From: a virus
Virus record (IMG/VR): IMGVR_UViG_3300029787_000123
Location: 1 to 39,892 of that record
DNA length: 39,892 bases
Strand: one strand, 5' to 3'
Positions 11,843 to 21,115 of the stretch are shown piece after piece (the stretch's first letter is position 1; every line of letters starts with the position of its first letter). Made by a program: the position numbers and the translations under genes. The notes below the pieces were generated by a model that saw only the letters and a program-made list of their open reading frames with translations, was not told the DNA's origin and ran no database searches.

Positions 11843-12841
11843 TTATACTGGGCTTCGTAAGCCGAAAAGACTCATGTGTGTTCCTGTTTCAGCATCTGCT
11901 ACAGCATCTATTACAAACCCTGTGACATAATCATCTGCCAGATTGGTGTTATATCGTATTAATCCATTTTGAAGTTCATAACCTGTACTATTAGAATATC
12001 CAATCATACTAAATTTAAGAATAGGTCTATAATAAGAACCTTTATCTGTATTTACAGAATTTATAACTGGTGCAGTCATATTGAAAAAATCTATTTCACC
12101 ATGTATTCCTGAACCAGAATTATTCCAATAAGTTGACCAAAATCTACCACTCGTAGCTGATGAACCATAACTAGAACTTGAGTTTCCACCAACAGATTGC
12201 CTCATCATTCCCCAAAAATAATCACTAGAATTTAAAGCAGTAAAAGTTCCTCCTGTACCAGTAGCATACCTTAAAATAAAATCTTCATTAGTATTTGCCC
12301 CAGTTTGTAACCTACCAATAACCAGTTTGTAACAAATATAATTAGTGCTAAAACATTCTTTAAACCTTATTTGACCAGTACCTTCGTTTGCACTTCCACC
12401 TGATGACCATACTTTAGTTTCAATATGTTCCCATCCAATATTAGCTTGTGCTAATTGGGTACTACCTATTGCATTATTAGCAATTTTAGCAGTAGTTATA
12501 TTATTGTTTAAAATCTTAGCAGTAGTTATAGCATCGTCTGCTATCTTGGCAGTTCCAACACTTGCATCAGGAGGTACTACAGTCTGTATAGCTTTTCCTT
12601 GAAAAACGACATAAATTGAGTCCGAACTTGCTACTGCTTCTGAAAAAGTAATTTGGTTAGCTGATACTGTGTAAGCCTTACCAGAACCCCCTTCTTGACG
12701 TACATTATTTACAAATACTTCTATCTCAGACTCTGAACTTACACTATGGCTCAATGTATAAGTTGTAGCCCCTGAACCTGTAATGGTTTGTTTGTCCATT
12801 GAGGTAAAAGAAGTAGTTGTTTGATTACCTACATATCCCAT
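11843..12841 (-). CDS. Tail-fibre-like protein with adaptor N-terminus, 332 aa
   Basis: N-terminal adaptor-like region (TYTLSHSVSSESEIEVFVNN, then ITFSEAVASSDSIYVVF), a Thr/Ala/Ile repeat linker at about 95-135 with four variants of TAKI..N.I, and a C-terminal receptor-like domain rich in Ser, Gly, Asn and Tyr. The repeated linker probably makes a trimeric stalk. The largest member of the array, it may be a second fibre or a distal piece of the main fibre. Confidence 0.7.
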   Translation of the reverse strand: MGYVGNQTTTSFTSMDKQTITGSGATTYTLSHSVSSESEIEVFVNNVRQEGGSGKAYTVSANQITFSEAVASSDSIYVVFQGKAIQTVVPPDASVGTAKIADDAITTAKILNNNITTAKIANNAIGSTQLAQANIGWEHIETKVWSSGGSANEGTGQIRFKECFSTNYICYKLVIGRLQTGANTNEDFILRYATGTGGTFTALNSSDYFWGMMRQSVGGNSSSSYGSSATSGRFWSTYWNNSGSGIHGEIDFFNMTAPVINSVNTDKGSYYRPILKFSMIGYSNSTGYELQNGLIRYNTNLADDYVTGFVIDAVADAETGTHMSLFGLRSPV

Positions 12842-12852
12842 GTATTACCCCT

Positions 12853-13218
12853 TTAAGTAGAAATTGCATCAACTGCAGATACCCAAGCATCTAAACTTGA
12901 AGCAGTATCAGATTTAATCCAAAGTCTGTCACCATCCTGAACAACTAACTTAGCTCCACCATCCATGACTTGTAAAGCACCTCCAGAAGCTATTGGAGCA
13001 TCTTTTAGTAAATAGTATTTGTTGTTATTACTAGGGTCATCATCAGTATCATCATTGTAATCAGTTAAATACACATCCACTTTAATCATGTTGGTTGTAG
13101 TATTAGCTAGATGTATTCCTATAATTGTATCGTAAGAATTAAAATCCGTTCCGTCAGGGGCATCTGCATCTGCAGTGCCTATATTCCTAAGAGCATATCT
13201 TCTAAAATTCTGAGCCAT
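12853..13218 (-). CDS. Conserved fibre-associated protein, 121 aa
   Basis: Begins MAQNFRRYALRNIGTADADA and then DTIIGIHLANTT, a beta-rich acidic protein (DYNDDTDDDPSNNN loop at about 53-66). Short proteins with a QNFRRY start and IIGI..AN strand commonly sit next to fibres in marine phages. Possibly a fibre joint or base protein. AAAGGAA lies before the ATG. Confidence 0.65.
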   Translation of the reverse strand: MAQNFRRYALRNIGTADADAPDGTDFNSYDTIIGIHLANTTTNMIKVDVYLTDYNDDTDDDPSNNNKYYLLKDAPIASGGALQVMDGGAKLVVQDGDRLWIKSDTASSLDAWVSAVDAIST

Positions 13219-13235
13219 AATTTATCTTTCCTTTG

Positions 13236-14579
13236 TTATAACGCTATCGACATAGCAATCGTGAACCCTGCAGTGGGTAAGCCTGTTGTACTAACTGCTG
13301 CAACTTCCCATGCAGAACCATTCCAAACTTTCAAATCTGTACTAGACGAGTTATAGTACAATGCACCTGTCTGAAGGGCATTTCCGTCATTGTCTACGGA
13401 GGGGTCTGAGGACTTTGCACCTAAGTACGAGTCATCTACGGAGTCGGCTGAAGCTGCTGCTTGCTCTGCATAATACTTAGCTGAGTAAACACCTCCAGAG
13501 ACTGCAGTATTAGTAGCGTAACTTCCTCCTCCACCTATAGCCCACTGTTTAGCAGAACCATTACTCTGTCCTGACTGACTACCTATAGCCCATTCTTTAG
13601 CTGAGTATTCAGTACCATCGACTTGGTTAGTCGTATCTGTTGCCCACTCCTTTGCTGAACCAGAACCTGCAGTGTCTGTTACTCCTGTTCCTCCTAAAGC
13701 CCATGCCTTAGAAGAGTAACCTTCACCTGTTTCTACTTCTCCATTTACTTTAACTGCCCAATTCTGTGAAAGGGTTTCAGCAGTTTCAGAAGCAGTCTTA
13801 GCTGTTTCAGAAGCAGTCTTGGCAGTTACTGAAGCATCTCTAGCTGTTTCAGAAGCAGTCTTGGCAGTTTCAGAGGCAGTCTTTGCAGTTACCGAATCAT
13901 TTTTAGCAGTTACTGACGTATCTCTAGCACTTTCTGATGCTGATTGAGCAGTTTCTGAAGCAGTCTTAGCAGTCTCTGAAGCAGTTTTTGCAGTTACTGA
14001 AGCATCTCTAGCTGTTTCTGCTGCGTTTTTAGCATTTGTTGCTGCAGTTGCTGAGTTTCCTGCATTGGTTTCAGATGTTGAAGCAGCAGTTGCACTATTT
14101 GCAGCATTCGTTGCATTAGTTGCCCCAGTGGATATTTGACTATCTACATAAGCCTTTGTAGAAGCATCCTGTGCAGACGTAGGGTCAGCTACATTGGTTA
14201 TTCTTACACTTCCTGCATCGTAGACGTTAGTCAGGGTCTTTGCCAAAGCATCGTTAGCTTTGTCGATAGCTTCTTGAGCCATGTTGAAAGACTGAATACT
14301 GTCCGTATCTAAGTCTGACTCTTTAAAGACAGAACCTGCTTGGTAGTCCACAAGCCTTGTAGTCTGACTTGTACTTCTGGTGAACTGAATAGCTACCCCA
14401 TTAGCAGGAGCAGTACCAAACTGTATCTGACTGCTAGTTGGGAATGTGTAGTGAGTTGTAATTGTTTTTGTAACACCATCTAATGTCACAACTACGTCAT
14501 CAGTGGAACGATAAGTAAACCCTATGGTGTATGTTGTGGTACTATTATTCCCTGTATATTTAGTTAAAGCATATGCCAT
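13236..14579 (-). CDS. 17: Tail fibre (T7 gp17-like N-terminal domain)
   Basis: Residues 1-150 resemble the virion-attachment domain of T7 gp17 (TYTIGFTYRSTDDVVVTLDG, LVDYQAGSVFKESDLDTDSI, then NMAQEAIDKANDAL). Residues 190-273 are twelve consecutive heptads of the type A-K-T-A-S-E-T, a coiled-coil stalk. Residues 288-372 carry five copies of a S-x-K-x-W/Y-A motif. The C-terminal 65 residues include DGNALQTGALYYNSSSTDLKVWNGS-type sequence, a known short fibre-end module. At 447 residues it lacks a large receptor-binding tip, which suggests that the downstream array proteins complete the fibre. Confidence 0.85.
   Translation of the reverse strand: MAYALTKYTGNNSTTTYTIGFTYRSTDDVVVTLDGVTKTITTHYTFPTSSQIQFGTAPANGVAIQFTRSTSQTTRLVDYQAGSVFKESDLDTDSIQSFNMAQEAIDKANDALAKTLTNVYDAGSVRITNVADPTSAQDASTKAYVDSQISTGATNATNAANSATAASTSETNAGNSATAATNAKNAAETARDASVTAKTASETAKTASETAQSASESARDTSVTAKNDSVTAKTASETAKTASETARDASVTAKTASETAKTASETAETLSQNWAVKVNGEVETGEGYSSKAWALGGTGVTDTAGSGSAKEWATDTTNQVDGTEYSAKEWAIGSQSGQSNGSAKQWAIGGGGSYATNTAVSGGVYSAKYYAEQAAASADSVDDSYLGAKSSDPSVDNDGNALQTGALYYNSSSTDLKVWNGSAWEVAAVSTTGLPTAGFTIAMSIAL
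13761..14012 (-). repeat. Twelve tandem 21-bp units in the tail fibre gene
   Basis: 252 bases encoding twelve heptads (A-[KRQE]-x-x-S-x-x), five or more identical as AKTASET. The DNA copies are near-identical in places, which points to expansion and contraction by slippage or recombination and so to variable stalk length. Confidence 0.85.
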
Positions 14580-14594
14580 ATTTATTGTTCCTTG

Positions 14595-17500
14595 TTAATT
14601 ACTAAATGGTATGTTGAATACTTCATTAAGCCCTGCCTTAGACTCACCTTTTCTTTGTTTAGATTGGATAATAGCACTCATTGCTCTCTCTTCTTCAATT
14701 AAACGGATAAAAGCTGATTTTCTGTATATATTAATAATACTTCTTACCTTTAATCCTGCTGTAGAACTTTGTGACTCAGTACCCATAGGTAGTGTTCGTA
14801 GTGGATGAAGGACATCAACTATATCCGACTCATGCACATAGCGTTGCCACCTGTCGTACCATGTTTCTTTACCATCTGATGTCATTTGTAATCTTAAATC
14901 AAATGGGTAGTTAGCCTGTTTGTAAGGAGCAGTAAAGTTTTCGTTATGAGCCTGTGACATTCGATACAAAAACTCTTCTACTTCTAATTCCTTTTTAGGC
15001 ACACCTCTTTGCCTTTCAACTTCCGTAACTCTGTCAAAGTAGTAAAGGGCTGCTCTAGGATTAGACAAAGTTCTTGCTCTACCTAATGCTGTGTATTGTC
15101 TAGGTACAAGTGGGTCATCAGGATTAACTCTGTATCTAATAAACTGCTCTAAAGTAACAGGGTCTGATAAGATAGGATTTTGTTGTATCTGAAACTTATA
15201 ATAAGTATTAGGAATAAGAGTTTGTATTTTTTGTCCTACAAACTTAACCATTTGGTCTGAAGACTCAGGGTCTTGCATATCTTCAAATAATTTAATCATA
15301 GCATCTACACCTGATGCCAAATTAGCATCTTGTATAGATGTTGCTATTGAGCCTACAGATATAGCTATGTATGCTTGAACCTTTTGTATTTCAGTTTCAT
15401 TAACTCGTTCACCTTGTTCTGCTCTGTAAGCTAAAACTTCTGCTCTTTCTAAAGCGTTTACAATAATTTTTACTGGAGTAGAAAAAGGGTCAAAGTTTCT
15501 AAAGTTCCAAGAACTACCATCTCTAAATCTTACATTGTAAGGTTCAAGCTTTCCTGCATTCTCGCCTTGCCTTACCTGTTTGTAATTATCTCCTTTAGAA
15601 CCTGTAATATTACCAGTGGAATATAGAGAGAATATTGAACCTGCAATAGCATAAGACATTAATGCTTCTCCCTGTGCTCTGGCTTGTCTCATTGAACCAT
15701 TACTACCAGATAAGTCTTTCATAAAGTTAGGAGAGATAAGGTTTAACCCTGGAGTTAGCCTTATACCTTCCTCAAAAACTCTTACTGGAGTTCTAAAGAA
15801 CAACTGACCTGCTAAACGCATATAAGGATTTTCTCTTATAAAACTTTCATATCCTTTTGCCATGCTAGAAGCTGTGCCTTTACCTGAGAAGTCTCTCTTA
15901 AAGAGAACGTCCTGAACATAATCTCTACCACCCTTATCAGTAGCTGATTGAAGTAAGTCAGACTTTTTCTCCATCTCTTTGGTTATGTAGTTATCTAACT
16001 TCTTTCCAGATAAACCTCTTGAAATACCGTCTTGCATAATAACATCAACAGCATTTTCTTTTGGTTCATAAGCATCCTTAACTGCCTCTTCTACACGTTC
16101 TTTAATATATTCATCTTCAGTTATTTTTTTACCCTGTACTCCTTTACCTCTTTTCTTCCCATCTTCACCTAGTTTTTTAGAACGTAAAGTTTTACCTTGA
16201 GCTTTTAATTCTGCTACCTGTTCAAAAGCATTGGCAGTAGCCCTACCAACTGCATACCCTCTATAATGGATTTGCTCAAAGAACGCATCAGTAGCTAACA
16301 AAGCTCTAGGAAATACTCTTATAACTCCTCCTAAGTATCTTTTAGGAATAAAGTTTTGGTCTTCAAAGAAACGTGCAGTATCACCTGTAAGCAAAGACCT
16401 TTCATATCTCCAAGCTGCCAAACCTGAACGTATTGCAGTAGGAGCTATAGAAGCCATAGCTGAGTATTCTGATGCCATTATTTTTAATGAAGCCCTATTC
16501 AACCCATTTTGCATTAAGTTGTTTAAGAAGGGCTTGTAAATCATCTTAGCTAGAGAAGGGACAGTGTTAATAATTATTGTGGCAGGAGAGAATACAAAAC
16601 TAATTATAACTTCATTAAGCAGTCTTATAGGAGCATTAACAGTATTCCATATATCTGCTATGTAACCTTTTTCTTTTCTTAACTGTTGGTTCATAAAAGC
16701 TTTTTCAGTCTTCATTAACTCTTGTTTAGCTTTTACATAGGTAGATATATCTCCTCTTTGGTAGGCTGCTTCTGCCTTAACATTGAGTTCCCTTATCTCT
16801 GTTTTTTTATTAAACTCTGCTAATTTACCTTTTACTATATTTTGATATTCTTTTTCTGCTGCCTCTTTAGTTAATCCTTTTTCTTTCATAAGAATTTCAG
16901 GAAGAACACCTCTTAAATCACCTGTGTTTAAACCTTCTTGCATTGCTCTTAATCTTCTACCTACAGAAGTAGAGGAAGCTAAGTAAACATCTTCTATTGG
17001 TTTAGTAAGGTCTTGTAATTCTTCTATTTGTTTTTGAATTTTTTTAGATTGTTTAGTTATTGGCTTTTTTTCATTACCTTTTAATTTTGAAGCTTTAGTA
17101 TCTAATGCCCCTCTAACATCAAGTAAATTAGATATTTTAGCTTTTAGTGCAGTAAGTGTTTGTGAGGTAACAGTTTCTAATGCTTGTGCCTGTCCGTCAG
17201 TAAATTCAGTTTTTCTTAAATAAGCTTCTATCTTATCAGGATTTTTTGACCCTGCTTCAGCCACTAATTTTTTAATAGGGGCAGTAGCTTCAATTAATTC
17301 ATCTAGGCTTTGAACCCCTTCTCTGACCCCTACAACTTTCCCATCTGGTGCTAGGTTTTTGACTGCCCTAACAACATTTTGCATAGCAGAAAGACTTTTT
17401 CCTGCAGGAGTGGAGGCTGTTTTAGTTATACTTTCAATGTCATCTATGTTTTTTATTAATTTTTCTACATCACTTTCATTAACTGTGTCTTTAGTCTTCT

Positions 17501-18293
17501 TAGCTATTTTAGGAGTTATTGACTTAGCTATGGCTGTTACTGCTCCCCCAAATCCAAATCCTAAGACTGAGCCAGTACCTGCCTTTTTAGCAGTCCTCCA
17601 TAAGTCTATCTCTTCTCCAGAGACTGCAGTTTCTACTACCTGACGGTTAATATCATCTGCCCCTACATAGATACCAGTTTCAACACCTGCTATTATTCCA
17701 CCTTTAATAGACTGATTAAGGAGACTTTTAACTCCTTGCTTAGAAGCCTGTTTAGCACCTTGTCCTACAAGTGTTCCTATTCCAAAAGTAGATAAACCTA
17801 CATAGGTAGTGGGGTCTAAAATAACACCCTTGAAGAAACGTGCAGTACCTGCCCAAGATAGTCCTAATTCATCATAGGACTCCATCATGTAGAGAAAAGC
17901 TTCTTTTTGTTCCCCTCTAGCTCCTGAAATTCTTGAAGCATCTAAGGTCATTTTAGGGAGGTTGTAGTTAAACCACCCCATCATTTCTATTCCATAACGA
18001 GCATAGTCCTCATCAGATTCTAAAGGCTTTTCTTCCAGTGCATTTTTACCATTGTTCATTTTGTAAAGAATTTTAGAAGCTTTAACAAAATTAATATCTT
18101 CTATTAAATCTCTATCCTGAAGGGAGTCACCTGTTGGTTGAAAGGTTGCCCCAAACCTAGAAGTGTCTTCTAATTGTTGAGGTTCTCTTGTTGTGCTAAC
18201 AAGGCTTAAATTTCTTTTAATTTGGAAACCACCACCAGAAGAAGAATTATTATCAATAACCCCTAAGTTTCTTTTAATTTTAAACTCAGCCAT
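14595..18293 (-). CDS. 16: Internal virion protein D, ejection protein (T7 gp16-like)
   Basis: A 1232-residue inner-core protein (T7 gp16 has 1318), expected to form the DNA-ejection conduit across the cell envelope. It has Lys-rich helical stretches, a Gly/Ala-rich hydrophobic region near 155-240, and a strongly hydrophobic segment EVIISFVFSPATIIINTVPS in the middle. The N-terminus carries FKIKRNLGVI and FQIKRNLSLV, two copies of an IKRNL motif within the first 32 residues. I see no lytic transglycosylase motif, which T7 gp16 has at its N-terminus. Gene order after gp15 and before the fibre supports the call. The start overlaps the gp15 stop by one base. Confidence 0.88.
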   Translation of the reverse strand: MAEFKIKRNLGVIDNNSSSGGGFQIKRNLSLVSTTREPQQLEDTSRFGATFQPTGDSLQDRDLIEDINFVKASKILYKMNNGKNALEEKPLESDEDYARYGIEMMGWFNYNLPKMTLDASRISGARGEQKEAFLYMMESYDELGLSWAGTARFFKGVILDPTTYVGLSTFGIGTLVGQGAKQASKQGVKSLLNQSIKGGIIAGVETGIYVGADDINRQVVETAVSGEEIDLWRTAKKAGTGSVLGFGFGGAVTAIAKSITPKIAKKTKDTVNESDVEKLIKNIDDIESITKTASTPAGKSLSAMQNVVRAVKNLAPDGKVVGVREGVQSLDELIEATAPIKKLVAEAGSKNPDKIEAYLRKTEFTDGQAQALETVTSQTLTALKAKISNLLDVRGALDTKASKLKGNEKKPITKQSKKIQKQIEELQDLTKPIEDVYLASSTSVGRRLRAMQEGLNTGDLRGVLPEILMKEKGLTKEAAEKEYQNIVKGKLAEFNKKTEIRELNVKAEAAYQRGDISTYVKAKQELMKTEKAFMNQQLRKEKGYIADIWNTVNAPIRLLNEVIISFVFSPATIIINTVPSLAKMIYKPFLNNLMQNGLNRASLKIMASEYSAMASIAPTAIRSGLAAWRYERSLLTGDTARFFEDQNFIPKRYLGGVIRVFPRALLATDAFFEQIHYRGYAVGRATANAFEQVAELKAQGKTLRSKKLGEDGKKRGKGVQGKKITEDEYIKERVEEAVKDAYEPKENAVDVIMQDGISRGLSGKKLDNYITKEMEKKSDLLQSATDKGGRDYVQDVLFKRDFSGKGTASSMAKGYESFIRENPYMRLAGQLFFRTPVRVFEEGIRLTPGLNLISPNFMKDLSGSNGSMRQARAQGEALMSYAIAGSIFSLYSTGNITGSKGDNYKQVRQGENAGKLEPYNVRFRDGSSWNFRNFDPFSTPVKIIVNALERAEVLAYRAEQGERVNETEIQKVQAYIAISVGSIATSIQDANLASGVDAMIKLFEDMQDPESSDQMVKFVGQKIQTLIPNTYYKFQIQQNPILSDPVTLEQFIRYRVNPDDPLVPRQYTALGRARTLSNPRAALYYFDRVTEVERQRGVPKKELEVEEFLYRMSQAHNENFTAPYKQANYPFDLRLQMTSDGKETWYDRWQRYVHESDIVDVLHPLRTLPMGTESQSSTAGLKVRSIINIYRKSAFIRLIEEERAMSAIIQSKQRKGESKAGLNEVFNIPFSN

Positions 18294-20584
18294 TAGTTAT
18301 CACCTTTTTCAGCTTTCCGTCTAAGAACATCCAAGTTGTTCTCTATGAACTGCCTAACCATATGTCTTGTTGCTTTCTCAGTTTTATTGTCCTTCCCTTC
18401 AAACAAACCTAAATAGTCGAAATCTTCATTACCAGTTAAATTCATTCCTTCAAGTACAAGAGGAGCAACTATCTCTTCAATTTTTTGGTAAGTTTCTTCT
18501 CTAAGCTTACCTTTTTCATCAAGACCAACTCCCTTTTTAAGTAGCCATCTATTTTGAGGAGATAACAATATTTCATGTATCGACTTTCTAATAGAATTAT
18601 ATTGGTCATCTGATAAAATGCCGTCAGTATCCTTAAAAATACTAGGCAACCCATCATTAGACTCATCTATTATTTTACGATAATATCCTAGTTGCTCTTC
18701 ATTCGCTTCTCCACCTTCTTCTCCACCTTCCAAAGCCTTTAGTCTGGCTGCTTCTTCTTCAGCTTTGCGTTTCTCTTCTGCTAACCTAGCTTCTTCTGCT
18801 AACCTAGCTTCTTCTGCTAACCTAGCTTCTTCAGAAAGAGCAAGAGCAATTTCTTCTTCAGTAGCTTCTAAGTAGTTTTGAGACTGTGTATAATCCCCAC
18901 CTAAATACTTATAAAATTTACCATCTTCACCTTCAACAATGTTACCTACACTTGGTTGTTCTGGATTTTCTAATTGTAATGAACTTACACTTGCAGCATT
19001 AATAACCTCACTAATATAGTTATATCTTTCTGTAGCTACTTGTAGTGCTCCGTTTTCTAACTGTTCTCTATCCCTTGCAAAACTTAACATATCGTTGTCA
19101 GGATTTTGAAAGTAAGCTTTAAACTTTTTGGCTAAAGTTTCCTGATAAATTCTTTCAACATCCCCTACTGCATTACCTATTAATGTTGACTTTTCTCCAA
19201 AAGTTTTTCCGAGTTGCCTCGCTGCATTTATATCTCCTTTAAGTCTTTCTGTTAAATTGCCTATTGTCTGCATTGACTCAGAACTTCTGGAAAGCTTAAA
19301 AGCAGTCATATAATTATCTACAGACTTAGATAAGGATGCCATATCAGAGGGGTTTAAATCATTTCTATCTTCTATCCAATCTCTAAGTTGTTCTCCAGTA
19401 GGAGACTCTTCAAACCCAAAGAAAGACCAATCTCCCCCCATCATTGCTATAGTTAATTTATCATCATAATTATCAAAATTTACATTACTTTCAGAAGTGG
19501 GTATAAAGTCTGCGTTTAATTTATTTCCATAAAAATCTTTTGCTTCATTTGTGGTTAAATCAGTAACTTTAATATCACCAATTTTTCCTTCAGACCATGC
19601 CTTTAAAATAGATGTCTTTTCACTTCTAATTGTGTTTTTTCTTTCAAACTCTTCCATTTTTATAGCACGGTTAAAATCTGCATCCATCAATCTTAATACT
19701 GTGTTTCGTGCATCAGCAATTCTTACTTTCTCTTTTCCTCCTAGTAAAACTCCCTGAACAGCATTAAGTGCTCCCATATCCCTGTTATCAATCGCATGAG
19801 CAATCACTGCACTGGTAATTACTTCTCTTCTTTTAAAGTTGTCTAAAGAGGAAGTTTCTTTAAATACGGTATCTAGCTCTAATAAAGTTTTAGGAACATC
19901 TAAAGCAGTTGTTGTAGTACCTTCAGGAGAAGTTTGGGTAATCATATTAGCTGTAAAAACATCTCCTACTTTATCATAGAGACTTTCTATCTGAACATTA
20001 GTGTGATAACTTGCAGCCTTTTGTGCCCAAATACTTTCATTCTGGTTTAAGATACCATTCATTCCTGCAACAGCACCTGCTCCAAAGAAACTCCTGTCTC
20101 CTACCTCTGTAGCAAGTTTATCTCTAATTGAGTCTAAAGCAGCCTGTCTGGATGCAGTATCATTAATTAAAGCAGGATTTTTATTTATTATATCTACTTG
20201 TTGCTGTGTCCAATCTTTAGCCCATCGTCTTCCTACTGCCTCAGTAATACTTGCTAAAACTATGGGGGATTTATCAGGGTATATTTCACCTATCTGAGCT
20301 TTACTATATAAACCTAGTTCTCTGTCTTTTAAAAATTCTGCTGCAAAGAAGTCAGACCTTGCTATATCAAGTTTATCTTTTTCTGCCTGTTGTGTAGCTT
20401 GTATTCTATTTACACTTCCACTTAAACTACCTAAAGCATTTCTTAAATTATCTGCCTGTCTTATAGAACTTGTATCTATGTTTGGAGCACCAGAATTTGC
20501 CTGAATAGTATTGAAAGCTTCCTGACTTGTTTTTGTATATTGTCGTAGCTTATCGGCTTGTTGTCTTGAGGGTTTTCTAGCCAT
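18293..20584 (-). CDS. 15: Internal virion protein C (T7 gp15-like)
   Basis: A 763-residue, mostly helical protein (T7 gp15 has 747). Start MARKPSRQQADKLRQYTKTS; Gln- and Ala-rich helices follow. A charged coiled region at about 580-620 is built on EEARLA repeats. It acts with gp14 and gp16 in the inner core and periplasmic tunnel. The call rests on size, helical composition and position between gp14- and gp16-like genes. It starts one base before the preceding gene ends its spacing (20585), so the three core genes form one block. Confidence 0.82.
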   Translation of the reverse strand: MARKPSRQQADKLRQYTKTSQEAFNTIQANSGAPNIDTSSIRQADNLRNALGSLSGSVNRIQATQQAEKDKLDIARSDFFAAEFLKDRELGLYSKAQIGEIYPDKSPIVLASITEAVGRRWAKDWTQQQVDIINKNPALINDTASRQAALDSIRDKLATEVGDRSFFGAGAVAGMNGILNQNESIWAQKAASYHTNVQIESLYDKVGDVFTANMITQTSPEGTTTTALDVPKTLLELDTVFKETSSLDNFKRREVITSAVIAHAIDNRDMGALNAVQGVLLGGKEKVRIADARNTVLRLMDADFNRAIKMEEFERKNTIRSEKTSILKAWSEGKIGDIKVTDLTTNEAKDFYGNKLNADFIPTSESNVNFDNYDDKLTIAMMGGDWSFFGFEESPTGEQLRDWIEDRNDLNPSDMASLSKSVDNYMTAFKLSRSSESMQTIGNLTERLKGDINAARQLGKTFGEKSTLIGNAVGDVERIYQETLAKKFKAYFQNPDNDMLSFARDREQLENGALQVATERYNYISEVINAASVSSLQLENPEQPSVGNIVEGEDGKFYKYLGGDYTQSQNYLEATEEEIALALSEEARLAEEARLAEEARLAEEKRKAEEEAARLKALEGGEEGGEANEEQLGYYRKIIDESNDGLPSIFKDTDGILSDDQYNSIRKSIHEILLSPQNRWLLKKGVGLDEKGKLREETYQKIEEIVAPLVLEGMNLTGNEDFDYLGLFEGKDNKTEKATRHMVRQFIENNLDVLRRKAEKGDN
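18776..18829 (-). repeat. Three perfect 18-bp tandem repeats in the gp15-like gene
   Basis: Three identical units of TTCTGCTAACCTAGCTTC (plus strand) encoding LAEEAR repeats in the coiled region (residues about 586-603), with decayed copies on both sides. Perfect identity at synonymous sites implies recent duplication. Confidence 0.9.
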
Positions 20585-20585
20585 A

Positions 20586-21113
20586 CTAATTCTCCTTTGA
20601 TGGAAACAAAGCTTTTAAATTATCAGGAGTTGCAAAGCTTGAAGCAGCAGATACAAAAGGTGTTAAATAATCAGGAGTAGGCACAGCAGGTATTCCATTA
20701 ATTGCTGAAATCATTTGGTGTATCTGTTGGGTATGTGTGTTTTTAATTCCTTCTATAACATTACCGTAAGTCACTTTATTACGAACATCTATCTTGCCTT
20801 TTTGTCTTTTTATATCGTTTAATACTCCCTGAACTGAGTTACCTCCAACACCTGACTCTCCTGCTTCTACCCTTCGTGCAGACTCAGCTTCCATAGCTTC
20901 TACCTGAGTGTCCATACGAGACTGAACGTAGCTTCTTTCTTGTTCTTCAGCTTTTCTTAAAAGAATTTTAGTGTTAATTTTAAAACTTTCTTTAGCACTA
21001 TCTGTCAGATTTTCTCGTCTTAACTTTGCCATTTTAGCTTCGTTCTCAGTAGCAGATAGCCCTAGCCCTAACTGAGCACCACTAAGGGCTGCAGAAATAA
21101 TTACAGGTAACAT
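20586..21113 (-). CDS. 14: Internal virion protein B (T7 gp14-like)
   Basis: A 175-residue protein (T7 gp14 has 196). A hydrophobic N-terminus (MLPVIISAALSGAQLGLGLS) is followed by a long helical Lys, Glu, Arg and Gln region with ESARRVEAGESGVGGNSVQG near 78-97, a pattern shared by gp14-type proteins. Expected to enter the outer membrane during ejection. It sits directly before the gp15-like gene. Confidence 0.8.
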   Translation of the reverse strand: MLPVIISAALSGAQLGLGLSATENEAKMAKLRRENLTDSAKESFKINTKILLRKAEEQERSYVQSRMDTQVEAMEAESARRVEAGESGVGGNSVQGVLNDIKRQKGKIDVRNKVTYGNVIEGIKNTHTQQIHQMISAINGIPAVPTPDYLTPFVSAASSFATPDNLKALFPSKEN

Positions 21114-21115
21114 AT

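Noticed and set aside
13761-14012. Regular repeats considered as a CRISPR array
   Set aside because: They are in-frame heptad codons with no spacers.
8423-14579. Diversity-generating retroelement at the fibre locus
   Set aside because: No reverse transcriptase or template/variable repeat pair is visible anywhere in the window.
17359-17643. Plus-strand ORF inside the gp16-like gene, and others like it at 25977-26381 and 24067-24441
   Set aside because: They are reverse-frame shadows of well supported minus-strand genes with low-complexity Ser, Leu and Phe translations.
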